DNA of 10,409 bases from Burkholderiales bacterium (GTDB taxonomy: Bacteria; Pseudomonadota; Gammaproteobacteria; Burkholderiales; Burkholderiaceae_D), in contig JAGWUK010000061.1 in the NCBI GenBank assembly GCA_028868455.1, positions 1-10,409 of the forward strand, written 5' to 3'. How positions within the stretch are numbered: position 1 is the stretch's first letter; the number at the start of each line of letters is the position of its first letter. This document shows positions 1 through 6,863 of this stretch, in pieces. A program made the position numbers and the translations under genes. Below the pieces are notes generated by a model. That model worked only from the letters and a program-made list of their open reading frames with translations, searched no databases and had not been told where the DNA came from.

Positions 1-1
1 C

Positions 2-379
2 ACGACCCTGTTTTTTCGCAACTATTACGTGTCTGTGCCGGATGAGCTGGTCAAGGCTGCGCGCATTGATGGCGCGGGATTTTCCATGATTTACTGGCGC
101 ATCATTTTGCCGCTGTCGCTGCCGATTTTCATGGTCTGCTTCATCTGGCAATTCACGCAAATCTGGAACGACTTCTTGTTCGGCGTCGTGTTCGGTGGCG
201 CAGATGCGCAACCGGTCACCGTGGCCTTGAACAATCTGGTCAATACCTCGACTGGCGCTACCGAATACAACGTCAACATGGCCGCTGCGATTATCGCCGC
301 CTTGCCGACGCTGGCACTGTATCTGGTGGCCGGTAAATATTTTGTGCGCGGCCTGACAGCGGGCGCGGTCAAGGGCTAA
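2..379 (+). CDS. Sugar ABC transporter permease, MalG-type (3' part only)
   Basis: This is the C-terminal 125 residues of an inner-membrane permease of the binding-protein-dependent sugar ABC importers (MalG/CUT1 type); the gene begins before the window. The reading frame is open from base 2, and the GTG at 29 is an internal codon, not a start. The segment VPDELVKAARIDGAG followed by ILPLSLP is the EAA loop that docks on the ATPase. Hydrophobic stretches follow (IFMVCFIWQF and AAAIIAALPTLALYLVAG). The ending KYFVRGLTAGAVKG is the usual C-terminus of this family. The ATPase gene lies 102 bases downstream on the same strand and a glucokinase gene follows, so glucose or a similar hexose is the likely substrate. 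That substrate is inferred from context; the permease itself does not show it. Confidence 0.93.
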   Translation, partial: TTLFFRNYYVSVPDELVKAARIDGAGFSMIYWRIILPLSLPIFMVCFIWQFTQIWNDFLFGVVFGGADAQPVTVALNNLVNTSTGATEYNVNMAAAIIAALPTLALYLVAGKYFVRGLTAGAVKG

Positions 380-429
380 GGCTATCTGCGCCAGTCACAG
401 ACTCAACAGAAATCGCAATTTTCATATCG

Positions 430-459
430 CGCCACTTGCAGCAGCACGCGCAAGTGGCG
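430..459 (+). repeat. Perfect 10-bp inverted repeat (intercistronic hairpin)
   Basis: CGCCACTTGC at 430-439 is the exact reverse complement of GCAAGTGGCG at 450-459, with a 10-base loop. It lies between the permease stop and the ribosome binding site of the ATPase gene. No T-tract follows (the next bases are AAAAGAAACAG), so a simple intrinsic terminator is unlikely. An mRNA-stabilising or processing hairpin that sets different expression of the two genes is a reasonable inference. Confidence 0.6.
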
Positions 460-481
460 AAAAGAAACAGGAGACACAACA

Positions 482-1624
482 ATGGCAAGCTTATCGATAC
501 GCGACGTGCGCAAGGTTTATCCGAATGGCGCAGAGATTTTAAAAGGCATCAACCTGGAAATTCAGGAAGGTGAATTCTTGATCCTGGTTGGCGGTTCCGG
601 TTGCGGCAAATCGACCTTGCTGAACATGATCGCCGGTCTGGAAACCGTGACCGAAGGCGAGATACGCATCGGTGAACGCTGCGTCAATAACGTGCCGCCC
701 AAGGCGCGTGATATTGCGATGGTATTTCAATCGTATGCCCTGTACCCGACCATGACGGTCAGAGAAAATATCTCCTTCGGCCTCGGCATCCGCAAGGTAC
801 CGGCGGCGGAGCAAAAGAAGATCGTCGATCGCGTGGCCGAAACTTTGCAGATGACGCATTTGCTGGACCGCAAACCCGCGCTTCTGTCTGGCGGGCAGCG
901 CCAGCGCGTGGCGATGGGCCGCGCGATTGCGCGCAATCCTTCGCTGTTTTTGTTCGATGAACCCTTATCGAATCTGGATGCCAAGCTGCGCGTGGAAATG
1001 CGCGCCGAGATTAAGCTCATGCATCAGCGCCTCGGCACCACCACGGTGTATGTGACGCACGATCAGGTTGAGGCGATGACGCTGGGCGACCGTATCGCGG
1101 TCATGAAAGATGGCGTGGTACAGCAATTTGGCAGTCCGCAAGAAATCTACGACCAGCCATCGAATGTGTTCGTGGCGGGATTTATCGGCTCGCCGTCGAT
1201 GAATTTTTTACGCGGCACGCTGGTCAATGATGCGCAGGGTCTGGCCTTTCGCTTGCAACACGCCGGGCAAACCAGCCTGTTGCCTTTACCAGCGCAATTA
1301 TCGTCGACGCTGGAAAAAACCCCTGCCCACAGCCGCCAATCGGAAATCATCCTCGGCATACGCCCTGAACATATTACCGATGCCGTCAGTGCAAGACGCT
1401 CGGAAACGGCGGGCGGCTACCATCCAACCGAAGTCGATTGCCATGTCGAACTGACTGAGCCTACCGGCCCTGACACGCTGGTGTTTTCCAGTTTCAACGG
1501 TGTGCGGACGACGTGCCGCACGCATCCGCGCGCCGCCGCGATGCCGGGGCAAAGCATGCGGGTGGCTTTTGATTTATCCAAAGCCGTTTGTTTCGACGTG
1601 ACGACCGAACAAAGACTGGCCTGA
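482..1624 (+). CDS. Sugar ABC transporter ATP-binding protein (MalK/UgpC family)
   Basis: A 380-residue ATPase that powers import through the permease encoded just upstream. In order it shows Walker [10 protein letters not shown] (residues 37-45), the Q-loop glutamine at 83, the ABC signature LSGGQ (135-139), Walker B LFLFDE (155-160), the D-loop SNLD (163-166) and the switch histidine in VTHDQVEAM (H193). The last ~140 residues form the regulatory TOBE/OB-fold region typical of MalK-type proteins, including the IRPEHI motif. Length is normal for the family (360-390). The ATG at 482 has AGGAGA at 469-474, a 7-base gap. The family serves maltose, glycerol-3-phosphate, glucose/mannose and other substrates; the glucokinase 38 bases downstream favours glucose or mannose. 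A common name such as ugpC or malK would overstate what is known, so no symbol is given. Confidence 0.95.
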   Translation: MASLSIRDVRKVYPNGAEILKGINLEIQEGEFLILVGGSGCGKSTLLNMIAGLETVTEGEIRIGERCVNNVPPKARDIAMVFQSYALYPTMTVRENISFGLGIRKVPAAEQKKIVDRVAETLQMTHLLDRKPALLSGGQRQRVAMGRAIARNPSLFLFDEPLSNLDAKLRVEMRAEIKLMHQRLGTTTVYVTHDQVEAMTLGDRIAVMKDGVVQQFGSPQEIYDQPSNVFVAGFIGSPSMNFLRGTLVNDAQGLAFRLQHAGQTSLLPLPAQLSSTLEKTPAHSRQSEIILGIRPEHITDAVSARRSETAGGYHPTEVDCHVELTEPTGPDTLVFSSFNGVRTTCRTHPRAAAMPGQSMRVAFDLSKAVCFDVTTEQRLA

Positions 1625-1662
1625 AATCAGAAATGTGAGAGCAGATTGTGGAAGCTGAGGCG

Positions 1663-2652
1663 ATGACTTATCCCAAATTACTCGCGGACATCGGTGGCAC
1701 CAATGCCCGCTTTGCGCTGGAAACCGCTGCCAGCCAGTTGCACGCCGTGCAGGTGCTGGCATGTGCTGATTACCCGACCCTGTCGGACGCGATTCGCAGC
1801 TATCTTGCCAGCACGGAAGTGGCGGAATGTCTGTCCACCGGTGCGGCGCCGATACGTCAGGCGGGCATTGCCATCGCCAATCCGGTGACCGGCGACGTGG
1901 TGCAGATGACGAATCATCACTGGTCGTTTTCGATCTCCGGCGTTCGCGACGAATTCGGTTTTCAGTCGCTGCGGGTGGTGAACGACTTTACGGCGCTGGC
2001 GATGTCGCTGCCGTTTTTATCCGAAAAGCAAAAATTTCAGGTCGGCGGTGGCGCAGCACTGGACAAGGCCGCGCTGGGTCTGCTTGGCGCGGGCACCGGC
2101 CTGGGTGTATCGGGGTTGCTGCCCTGCGGCGATAGCTGGATCGCGCTCGACAGCGAAGGCGGCCATGCAACGTTTGCGCCGTCGAACGAATGTGAAATGG
2201 ACATCCTGCGTTTTGCGTGGCGTGAGTTTCCGCATGTCTCGGCGGAGCGTTTTTTGTCCGGTGCCGGTCTGAACCTGATTTACCGGGCGCTGGCGGCAAG
2301 ACAAGGGCAGACTGCGGACGCGCTGGAAGCACCGGAAATTCTCAAACGCGGCATGGCACAGGAATGCGCGCTGTGCATGGAAGTGCTGGAACGTTTTTGC
2401 GACATGCTGGGCACTGCTGCCAGCAGCCTGGCCGTGACGCTGGGGGCGCGCGGCGGGATCTATATCGGCGGCGGCATCGTGCCGCGTCTGGGCGATTATT
2501 TGCGGCAATCGGGCTTTCGTCGTCGCTTTGAAAGCAAGGGGCGCTTTTCTGCCTATCTGTCGCAAGTGCCGGTGTATGTCATCACCGAAGCCTATCCGGC
2601 TTTTATCGGTTTATCGTCTTTGTTGCGCACGCCAGCCACGTCCACCGCCTGA
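1663..2652 (+). CDS. glk: Glucokinase (Glk family)
   Basis: A 329-residue cytoplasmic kinase of the bacterial Glk family that turns glucose and ATP into glucose-6-phosphate. LLADIGGTNARFAL near the N-terminus is the phosphate-binding family signature. By comparison with E. coli Glk, D108 in VVNDFTA is the catalytic base, and E165 and H168 in DSEGGH plus E195 before RFLSG match the sugar-binding residues. LGAGTGLGVSGLL and GARGGIYIGGGIVPRL are further family blocks. I start at the ATG at 1663, which has GGAAG 8 bases upstream and gives a family-like N-terminus. An in-frame GTG at 1648 would add five residues and cannot be excluded. The gene follows the sugar ABC ATPase by 38 bases with no terminator, so import and phosphorylation of free glucose are probably co-expressed. 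Its end nearly meets the convergent LysR gene. Confidence 0.94.
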   Translation: MTYPKLLADIGGTNARFALETAASQLHAVQVLACADYPTLSDAIRSYLASTEVAECLSTGAAPIRQAGIAIANPVTGDVVQMTNHHWSFSISGVRDEFGFQSLRVVNDFTALAMSLPFLSEKQKFQVGGGAALDKAALGLLGAGTGLGVSGLLPCGDSWIALDSEGGHATFAPSNECEMDILRFAWREFPHVSAERFLSGAGLNLIYRALAARQGQTADALEAPEILKRGMAQECALCMEVLERFCDMLGTAASSLAVTLGARGGIYIGGGIVPRLGDYLRQSGFRRRFESKGRFSAYLSQVPVYVITEAYPAFIGLSSLLRTPATSTA

Positions 2653-2662
2653 AGCTGGCGAA

Positions 2663-3562
2663 TTACAGCAGCGCCATTTGTTGACGCAAACGCGCCACCA
2701 TCAGATCGACAAAGGTGCGCACCTTGGTCGAGGCATAGCGGCTCTCGCGATGCACGACATGCACCGGCAATGCTGCGGGTTCGTATTCGGGCAACAGGCG
2801 CAATAACTGGCCGTCGGCAAATTGCGGCCCGACCTGATACGACAGCAGGCGACTGATGCCCAGGCCGCCAAGGCTGGCGGCGATCGCGGCATCGTTACTG
2901 CTGACGGTCAGGCGCGGTTTGACTTTGATGGCCAGTGGTTTGTCGTCGCGTGCAAAACGCCATTCCACCAGCGGCGTGACACTACTGGCAGCGATGATGG
3001 CGTGCGCCGGTAAATCTTCAGGCTGCCTTGGTGCGCCACGTTCTGCCAGATACGCCGGTGCGGCACACAGCACGCGTCGCACTTCGCCGACGCGGATGGC
3101 CTTCATGCTGGAATCCGGCAATTCGCCAATGCGCACGCCGACATCAATCCCTTCTTCCAGCAAATTCACGACACGATCCAGAAACAGCGCTGACACATCC
3201 ATCGCGGGATAGCGTTGCAGGTAGTCGACGATGCCGGGCGTGACATAGATTTTGCCGAACAGTGCTGGCGCCGTTACCGCGAGATGCCCACGCGGTTCGG
3301 CGTTGATGCCTGCCAGCGCTTCGTCGGCGGCCTCGACTTCGGCGATGATACGGCGCGCATCGTCCAGATAGCGCTGCCCTGCCTCGGTCACACGGACAAA
3401 GCGCGTGCTGCGGTTCAGCAATTTGACGCGCAGATGGGCTTCCAGCTCGGCGATGGCGCGTGTCACAGCGGGCGGCGACATGCCCAGACGGCGCGCTGCA
3501 GAAGCAAAACCTTCGTCTTCGGCAACCGCAACGAAGACGGTCATCAGGTGCAGTTTGTCCAT
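2663..3562 (-). CDS. LysR-family transcriptional regulator
   Basis: A 299-residue DNA-binding regulator with the standard LysR layout. A winged helix-turn-helix fills about residues 1-60 (FASAARRLGMSPPAVTRAIAELE is the recognition region), a linker helix follows, and the substrate-binding-protein-like effector domain starts near residue 90 (GHLAVTAPALFG). The MDKLHLMTVFVAVAE start is canonical for the family. The gene is divergent from the FMN-binding protein gene, with 104 bases between the two starts, so that gene is the most likely target and autoregulation is expected. The stop is only 10 bases from the convergent glucokinase stop; a short CGCC/GGCG hairpin (2646-2660) straddles the junction but is weak and lacks a T-tract. 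The effector cannot be told from sequence. Confidence 0.92.
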   Translation of the reverse strand: MDKLHLMTVFVAVAEDEGFASAARRLGMSPPAVTRAIAELEAHLRVKLLNRSTRFVRVTEAGQRYLDDARRIIAEVEAADEALAGINAEPRGHLAVTAPALFGKIYVTPGIVDYLQRYPAMDVSALFLDRVVNLLEEGIDVGVRIGELPDSSMKAIRVGEVRRVLCAAPAYLAERGAPRQPEDLPAHAIIAASSVTPLVEWRFARDDKPLAIKVKPRLTVSSNDAAIAASLGGLGISRLLSYQVGPQFADGQLLRLLPEYEPAALPVHVVHRESRYASTKVRTFVDLMVARLRQQMALL

Positions 3563-3666
3563 ACATTATTCCGGTGAGCGCAATAATCAATTGTAATTCA
3601 TGTGGATTCTGTTTTTACGGCATTGGGTCTACAGTGAGGGCATGGTGTTTTGTAAGGAGAAGTGCA
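3563..3666. promoter_or_regulatory. Divergent promoter region between LysR gene and its neighbour
   Basis: These 104 bases must hold the promoters of both divergent genes, and LysR proteins usually bind such regions. An imperfect 14-base dyad lies at 3595-3608 (AATTCATGTGGATT; 10 of 14 positions symmetric) in an AT-rich patch that also contains CAATTG. This is a candidate LysR site only. I found no convincing -35/-10 pair. Confidence 0.3.
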
Positions 3667-4299
3667 ATGTCTGGACAATTTGCGACACTGGCGTTTACCC
3701 CGGCGGTGCAGGCAGAACAAAGCCGGCGCGGCAGTCGCGCCGCGTATGCCAGGCACACGCCCGCCACGCTGGAAAGTGTGCAACTGAGCGCTGCGGAATG
3801 CGATTTCATTGCGCGCTGTGACAGCTTTTATCAGGCGACCGTCAGCGAAACCGGCTGGCCGTATGTGCAGCATCGCGGTGGGCCGCAGGGATTTTTAAAA
3901 GTGCTGGAAGCGGATCTGCTGGCGTACGCCGATTTTGGCGGCAACCGGCAATATGTCAGCGTCGGCAATCTGCGCACGAATGACAAGATCAGCCTGTTCA
4001 TCATGGATTACGCGCATCGTCGCCGGTTGAAAATCCTTGGCCGCGTCAGCATGACCGACGCCAGCGAGGCCGATCCGGCGCTGCTGGCAGCCTTGTCCGA
4101 TCCCGATTACCGCGCGGCGATTGAGCGCATCGTGCATATCCGCGTGCAGGCCGTGGACTGGAATTGTCCGCAGCACATCACGCCACGCTGGTCGGAGGCA
4201 CAGGTCAAAGAGACATTTCAGGTACTGTCGCAAGAGAACGCCCGCTTGCGCGCCGACAATGCGCGTCTGCAGGAAGCATTGCGCCACGTCCGTGCTTAG
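3667..4299 (+). CDS. Pyridoxamine 5'-phosphate oxidase-like FMN-binding protein with C-terminal coiled coil
   Basis: A 210-residue cytoplasmic protein of the PNPOx-like split-barrel flavoprotein group. The core includes GWPYVQHRGGPQGFLKVL, the stretch YVSVGNLRTNDKISLFIMDY, and RRRLKILGRV, all typical of FMN-binding members. A conserved NCPQHITPRW block follows near residue 170. The last ~25 residues (QENARLRADNARLQEALRHV) form a clear heptad coiled coil. Nothing shows that it makes pyridoxal phosphate; members of this group are often uncharacterised flavin reductases or stress proteins. The start at 3667 is set by AAGGAGA at 3654-3660, six bases upstream; the open frame reaching back to 3460 only runs over the divergent LysR gene. 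The divergent LysR regulator probably controls it. Confidence 0.85.
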   Translation: MSGQFATLAFTPAVQAEQSRRGSRAAYARHTPATLESVQLSAAECDFIARCDSFYQATVSETGWPYVQHRGGPQGFLKVLEADLLAYADFGGNRQYVSVGNLRTNDKISLFIMDYAHRRRLKILGRVSMTDASEADPALLAALSDPDYRAAIERIVHIRVQAVDWNCPQHITPRWSEAQVKETFQVLSQENARLRADNARLQEALRHVRA

Positions 4300-4308
4300 T
4301 CATTGAAT

Positions 4309-4389
4309 ATGGGGAGTATAGGTAAAAAATGGCATTGCAGCGCGCAGATTGATTGCGACACAAATATATACTCCCTATCAGTATATATT
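4309..4389. repeat. AT-rich inverted repeats with two alternative pairings
   Basis: AATATATACT at 4363-4372 and AGTATATATT at 4380-4389 are exact reverse complements around a 7-base spacer. The left arm of that repeat overlaps TATACTCCC (4367-4375), which is the exact complement of GGGAGTATA at 4312-4320; with flanking bases that pairing reaches 12 positions with one G-T pair. The same central segment can therefore pair either way. The region lies between two convergent genes, so it may act as a bidirectional transcription end or as an operator. There is no clean T-tract. Confidence 0.5.
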
Positions 4390-4422
4390 GACGCAGTCAG
4401 CACATAGGCGCACTGACCGCAT

Positions 4423-5361
4423 TCAGTCATCCATCAGGTTGCGCGTTCCCAGCCATTTTCCACTGCGGCAAAGATCGCGCGTGACGTCTTGCACCAGTTT
4501 TTCGACTGCCATCGCGGCATTGGTCAGCGGGATATTTTTTGATGCGCACAGAGTCACGGTGCGCGCCAGATGGACATCGCTGATCGGGCAGGCGCGCATC
4601 TCGCCGCGCTCGATTTCAGCCAGCATCGGTGACACCGGCAAAATCGTCGCGCCCATATCGGCCAGAATCGCCGACTTCAGAATCGCGATCGAGGTAATGT
4701 CGATCACATTGGTGATCTGCAAGCCCTGCTGGCGCACCACTTGTTCGATACGTGGCCGCACGCCGTGCTGGATGCTCGGCAATATCAGCGGTGACTGCAG
4801 GACTTTGCTCAGCGTGATCGATTTGCGCTTGCACGCAAATTGCGAATCGCTGCGTGTGATGTACATCATTTCTTCTTCCACCAGCGGTCGCGTGGTGAAG
4901 CCGCCGAGCTGGCCATCGTCGAACAGAATCGCCAGATTCAGACGTCCTGAACGCAATTGCTCGGTCAGATTGCCGGTCAGCTCTTCGGTCAGTTGAAACA
5001 CGATATCCGGGAACGCGGCGCGCACCGCCTTGAGCAACGGAAAGGCCAGCGCACCCGAGGCGCTTTGCGGTATCCCCAGGGCGACCGTGCCGGTTGGCTT
5101 GTCGGTCGATTGCGCCACGGCAGAACGGGCATCGCTGACCTGCTTCAGGATCGCTTGTGCATGTTCATAAAACAATTTGCCTGCGTCGGTCGGCTGCATG
5201 CCCTGTGCCGAACGATGCAGCAACAGCGCGCCGAGCTCCTCTTCGAGCTGATGTAATTGCTGCGTCAGTGCCGGTTGCACGATATGCAGCACACGGGCTG
5301 CGCGCGACAGGGAACCGTGATCGACGATGGCGACAAAATAACGAAGCTGGCGCAGTTCCAT
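4423..5361 (-). CDS. LysR-family transcriptional regulator, Nac-like
   Basis: A 312-residue LysR regulator. The helix-turn-helix domain covers about residues 1-60 (MELRQLRYFVAIVDHGSLSRAA then VLHIVQPALTQQLHQLE) and the effector domain starts near residue 90. The N-terminal half resembles Nac, the nitrogen assimilation control regulator, in the YFVxIVDxGSL, AAxVLHIxQPALxQQ and PTDAGK blocks, but the effector is unknown and orthology is not claimed. I start at the ATG at 5361. A TTG at 5394 would add an unusual 11-residue tail inside the upstream gene. The upstream Lrp-family gene stops at 5363-5365, giving the junction TAAGATG, so translation is probably coupled and both regulators are likely made from one mRNA. 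No strong ribosome binding site is visible, which also fits coupling. Confidence 0.92.
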   Translation of the reverse strand: MELRQLRYFVAIVDHGSLSRAARVLHIVQPALTQQLHQLEEELGALLLHRSAQGMQPTDAGKLFYEHAQAILKQVSDARSAVAQSTDKPTGTVALGIPQSASGALAFPLLKAVRAAFPDIVFQLTEELTGNLTEQLRSGRLNLAILFDDGQLGGFTTRPLVEEEMMYITRSDSQFACKRKSITLSKVLQSPLILPSIQHGVRPRIEQVVRQQGLQITNVIDITSIAILKSAILADMGATILPVSPMLAEIERGEMRACPISDVHLARTVTLCASKNIPLTNAAMAVEKLVQDVTRDLCRSGKWLGTRNLMDD

Positions 5362-5362
5362 C

Positions 5363-5809
5363 TTATTCTGCCGGTTTGATCGCGCGACGCTCAATCGCCG
5401 ACGACAGAATCAGCGATGTCGAGGTCACACCATAACGCGCCAGGCTGCTGATGACGCGTTCAAGTTCCCTGACCGATGGCGCCAGCACTTTGACAATCAC
5501 GCAGTCTTCGCCGGTAATCGCATGGCATTCGATGACTTCCGGCACTTGCTCACCGATTTTCTGTACCGGAATTTCGCTGGAGCGGCTGGCAACACGCACG
5601 AAGGCCGTGATGCCATAGCCGAGCGCTTCGGGATTGACATGCGCATGGTAGCCGGTGATGACTTGCGCCGCTTCCATGCGCTTGACACGTTCGGCCACGG
5701 CGGGCTGGCTCAAGTGAATACGGCGTCCGATTTCTGCCAGCGTGACACGCGCATCTTCCTGCGATATCTCGAGAATTCTGGCGTCCATCAGGTCTAACTC
5801 AAGCTTCAT
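5363..5809 (-). CDS. Lrp/AsnC-family transcriptional regulator
   Basis: A 148-residue regulator of normal family length. The N-terminal helix-turn-helix (about residues 4-62; LAEIGRRIHLSQPAVAERVKRME) is followed by the RAM/AsnC ligand-binding domain (about 67-140), with the effector-pocket motif ECHAITGEDCVIVKV. Family members form octamer-like assemblies and usually sense amino acids. The gene is divergent from the YedA-type exporter with 132 bases between starts, a common arrangement in which an Lrp protein controls export of its own ligand. The Nac-like LysR gene follows after one base. No clear Shine-Dalgarno precedes the ATG at 5809; AAGAAG lies about 13 bases upstream on the minus strand. 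The local target is inferred from gene order. Confidence 0.92.
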   Translation of the reverse strand: MKLELDLMDARILEISQEDARVTLAEIGRRIHLSQPAVAERVKRMEAAQVITGYHAHVNPEALGYGITAFVRVASRSSEIPVQKIGEQVPEVIECHAITGEDCVIVKVLAPSVRELERVISSLARYGVTSTSLILSSAIERRAIKPAE

Positions 5810-5941
5810 GGAAATTCATCTTCTTTTCGTTGAAATCAAAAGAAATGTACCTGATTTACCTTGGTTTATCCATTCAAAATGCGATCTCACTGACATACAC
5901 TGTGCGATTGTCACCTTCTCACCACTGTCTGAATTGCCCGT
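5810..5941 (+). promoter_or_regulatory. Divergent lrp / exporter intergenic region with candidate promoter
   Basis: For the exporter gene, TTCAAA (5873-5878) and TACACT (5896-5901) are separated by 17 bases and each match the sigma-70 consensus at four of six positions. This would place the transcript start about 34 bases before the ATG. The lrp-proximal half is A/T-rich with repeated GAAAT words (5811, 5832, 5842), which suits Lrp-type binding. Both assignments are weak and come from eye inspection. Confidence 0.3.
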
Positions 5942-6829
5942 ATGCGCCACTTGCCAAGACCAGTTTTGCTCGCCCTGCTGACCGTCTATATCGTCTGGGG
6001 CTCGACCTATTTTGCGATCCATGTCGCGTTGACCGCGTTTCCGCCTTTTCTGCTGATGGGCAGCCGTTTTCTGGTGGCCGGGGTCTTGCTGTTCGGCTGG
6101 CAATTATGGCGTCGTGCCTACCTGCCTACGCTCAGAGAATGGCGTGATGCAGCGCTGATCGGCATCCTGATGCTGGGCGGTGGCATGGGGCTGACCGCCG
6201 TTGCCCAGCAATATGTGTCGTCGGGGCTGACGGCCGTGTTCATCGCCTGTTCGCCGATGATCTTGTCCGGACTGGCAGGCTTGTTCGGCGAATGGCCGCG
6301 CAAACGCGAATGGACTGGCATTGTGTGCGGCTTTGGCGGTGCAGTATTACTGGCCTCCGATGGCGGCTTTTCGGCGCAACCCATCGGCATCGTCGCTCTG
6401 CTGGCGGCCATCCTGAGCTGGGATGTAGGTTCTATCCTGTCTCAGAAAAAGCTGAAACTGGCGCCGGGCGGCATGGGCTTTGCCAGCGAAATGCTGATGG
6501 GGGGTTTATTTCTGTGCGCCGTCGGCGGATGGAAAGGCGAGCATATTTCCGCGACTATCAGCACACCGGCCTTGCTGGCCTGGGGCTACCTGATCGTGGC
6601 CGGTTCCTTGCTGGCGTTCACTGCGTATATGTATTTGTTATCGAAAGTTCCGGCGGGTCTGGCAGGCAGCTATGCCTATGTCAATCCGGTCATTGCCGTG
6701 GCATTGGGAGTGGTATTTGGCGGAGAACAGTTGTCGGGGCGGGCGCTGGCTGCAATGGCGGTCATCCTGGCCAGCGTATTTATGCTGACGACCGCACGTC
6801 AGCCAGCGGTGGCAAGCAGCGAGGCATAA
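5942..6829 (+). CDS. yedA: DMT-superfamily (EamA) exporter, YedA-type
   Basis: A 295-residue inner-membrane protein with about ten hydrophobic helices arranged as two EamA repeats. Similarity to E. coli YedA is visible in VYIVWGSTYFAIHVA near the N-terminus, in AALIGILML, in the ISWDVGSI segment between the repeats and in the late AYMYLLSKVPAGLAGSYAYVNPV block, with the GGE motif soon after. YedA proteins are assumed to export drugs or metabolites; the substrate is unknown. The ATG at 5942 is the first possible start, since an in-frame TGA lies at 5930-5932. There is no recognisable Shine-Dalgarno before it. The divergent Lrp-family gene probably regulates it, and Lrp partners of such exporters often point to amino acids, which remains inference here. 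Confidence 0.9.
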   Translation: MRHLPRPVLLALLTVYIVWGSTYFAIHVALTAFPPFLLMGSRFLVAGVLLFGWQLWRRAYLPTLREWRDAALIGILMLGGGMGLTAVAQQYVSSGLTAVFIACSPMILSGLAGLFGEWPRKREWTGIVCGFGGAVLLASDGGFSAQPIGIVALLAAILSWDVGSILSQKKLKLAPGGMGFASEMLMGGLFLCAVGGWKGEHISATISTPALLAWGYLIVAGSLLAFTAYMYLLSKVPAGLAGSYAYVNPVIAVALGVVFGGEQLSGRALAAMAVILASVFMLTTARQPAVASSEA

Positions 6830-6858
6830 GTCGCGCCGGCACAAGCCATCGGCGCGAC
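6830..6858. terminator. Probable bidirectional terminator hairpin
   Basis: GTCGCGCCG (6830-6838) is the exact reverse complement of CGGCGCGAC (6850-6858) around an 11-base loop. It begins right after the exporter stop codon and ends 5 bases before the stop of the convergent GGDEF gene, filling nearly the whole 34-base gap. The T-tracts on both sides are poor, so it may only stop polymerase partly or protect the 3' ends. Confidence 0.6.
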
Positions 6859-6863
6859 GGTTG

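Noticed and set aside
2017..2565. 182-residue open frame on the minus strand
   Set aside because: It is antisense to the glucokinase gene and shows no domain.
3460..3666. N-terminal extension of the PNPOx-like protein back to 3460
   Set aside because: It would overlap the start of the divergent LysR gene and its residues look unrelated to the family. The ATG at 3667 has a strong AAGGAGA site.
4372..4382. TCCCTATCAGT, identical to part of the tetO operator
   Set aside because: The right half of tetO (GATAGAGA) is absent, so the tet dyad is not formed. No tetR or tet efflux gene is nearby. The match looks accidental within the local inverted repeat.
5362..5394. Longer LysR start at a TTG within the Lrp-family gene
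   Set aside because: The canonical LysR N-terminus begins exactly at the ATG at 5361; the extra 11 residues are out-of-frame Lrp sequence.
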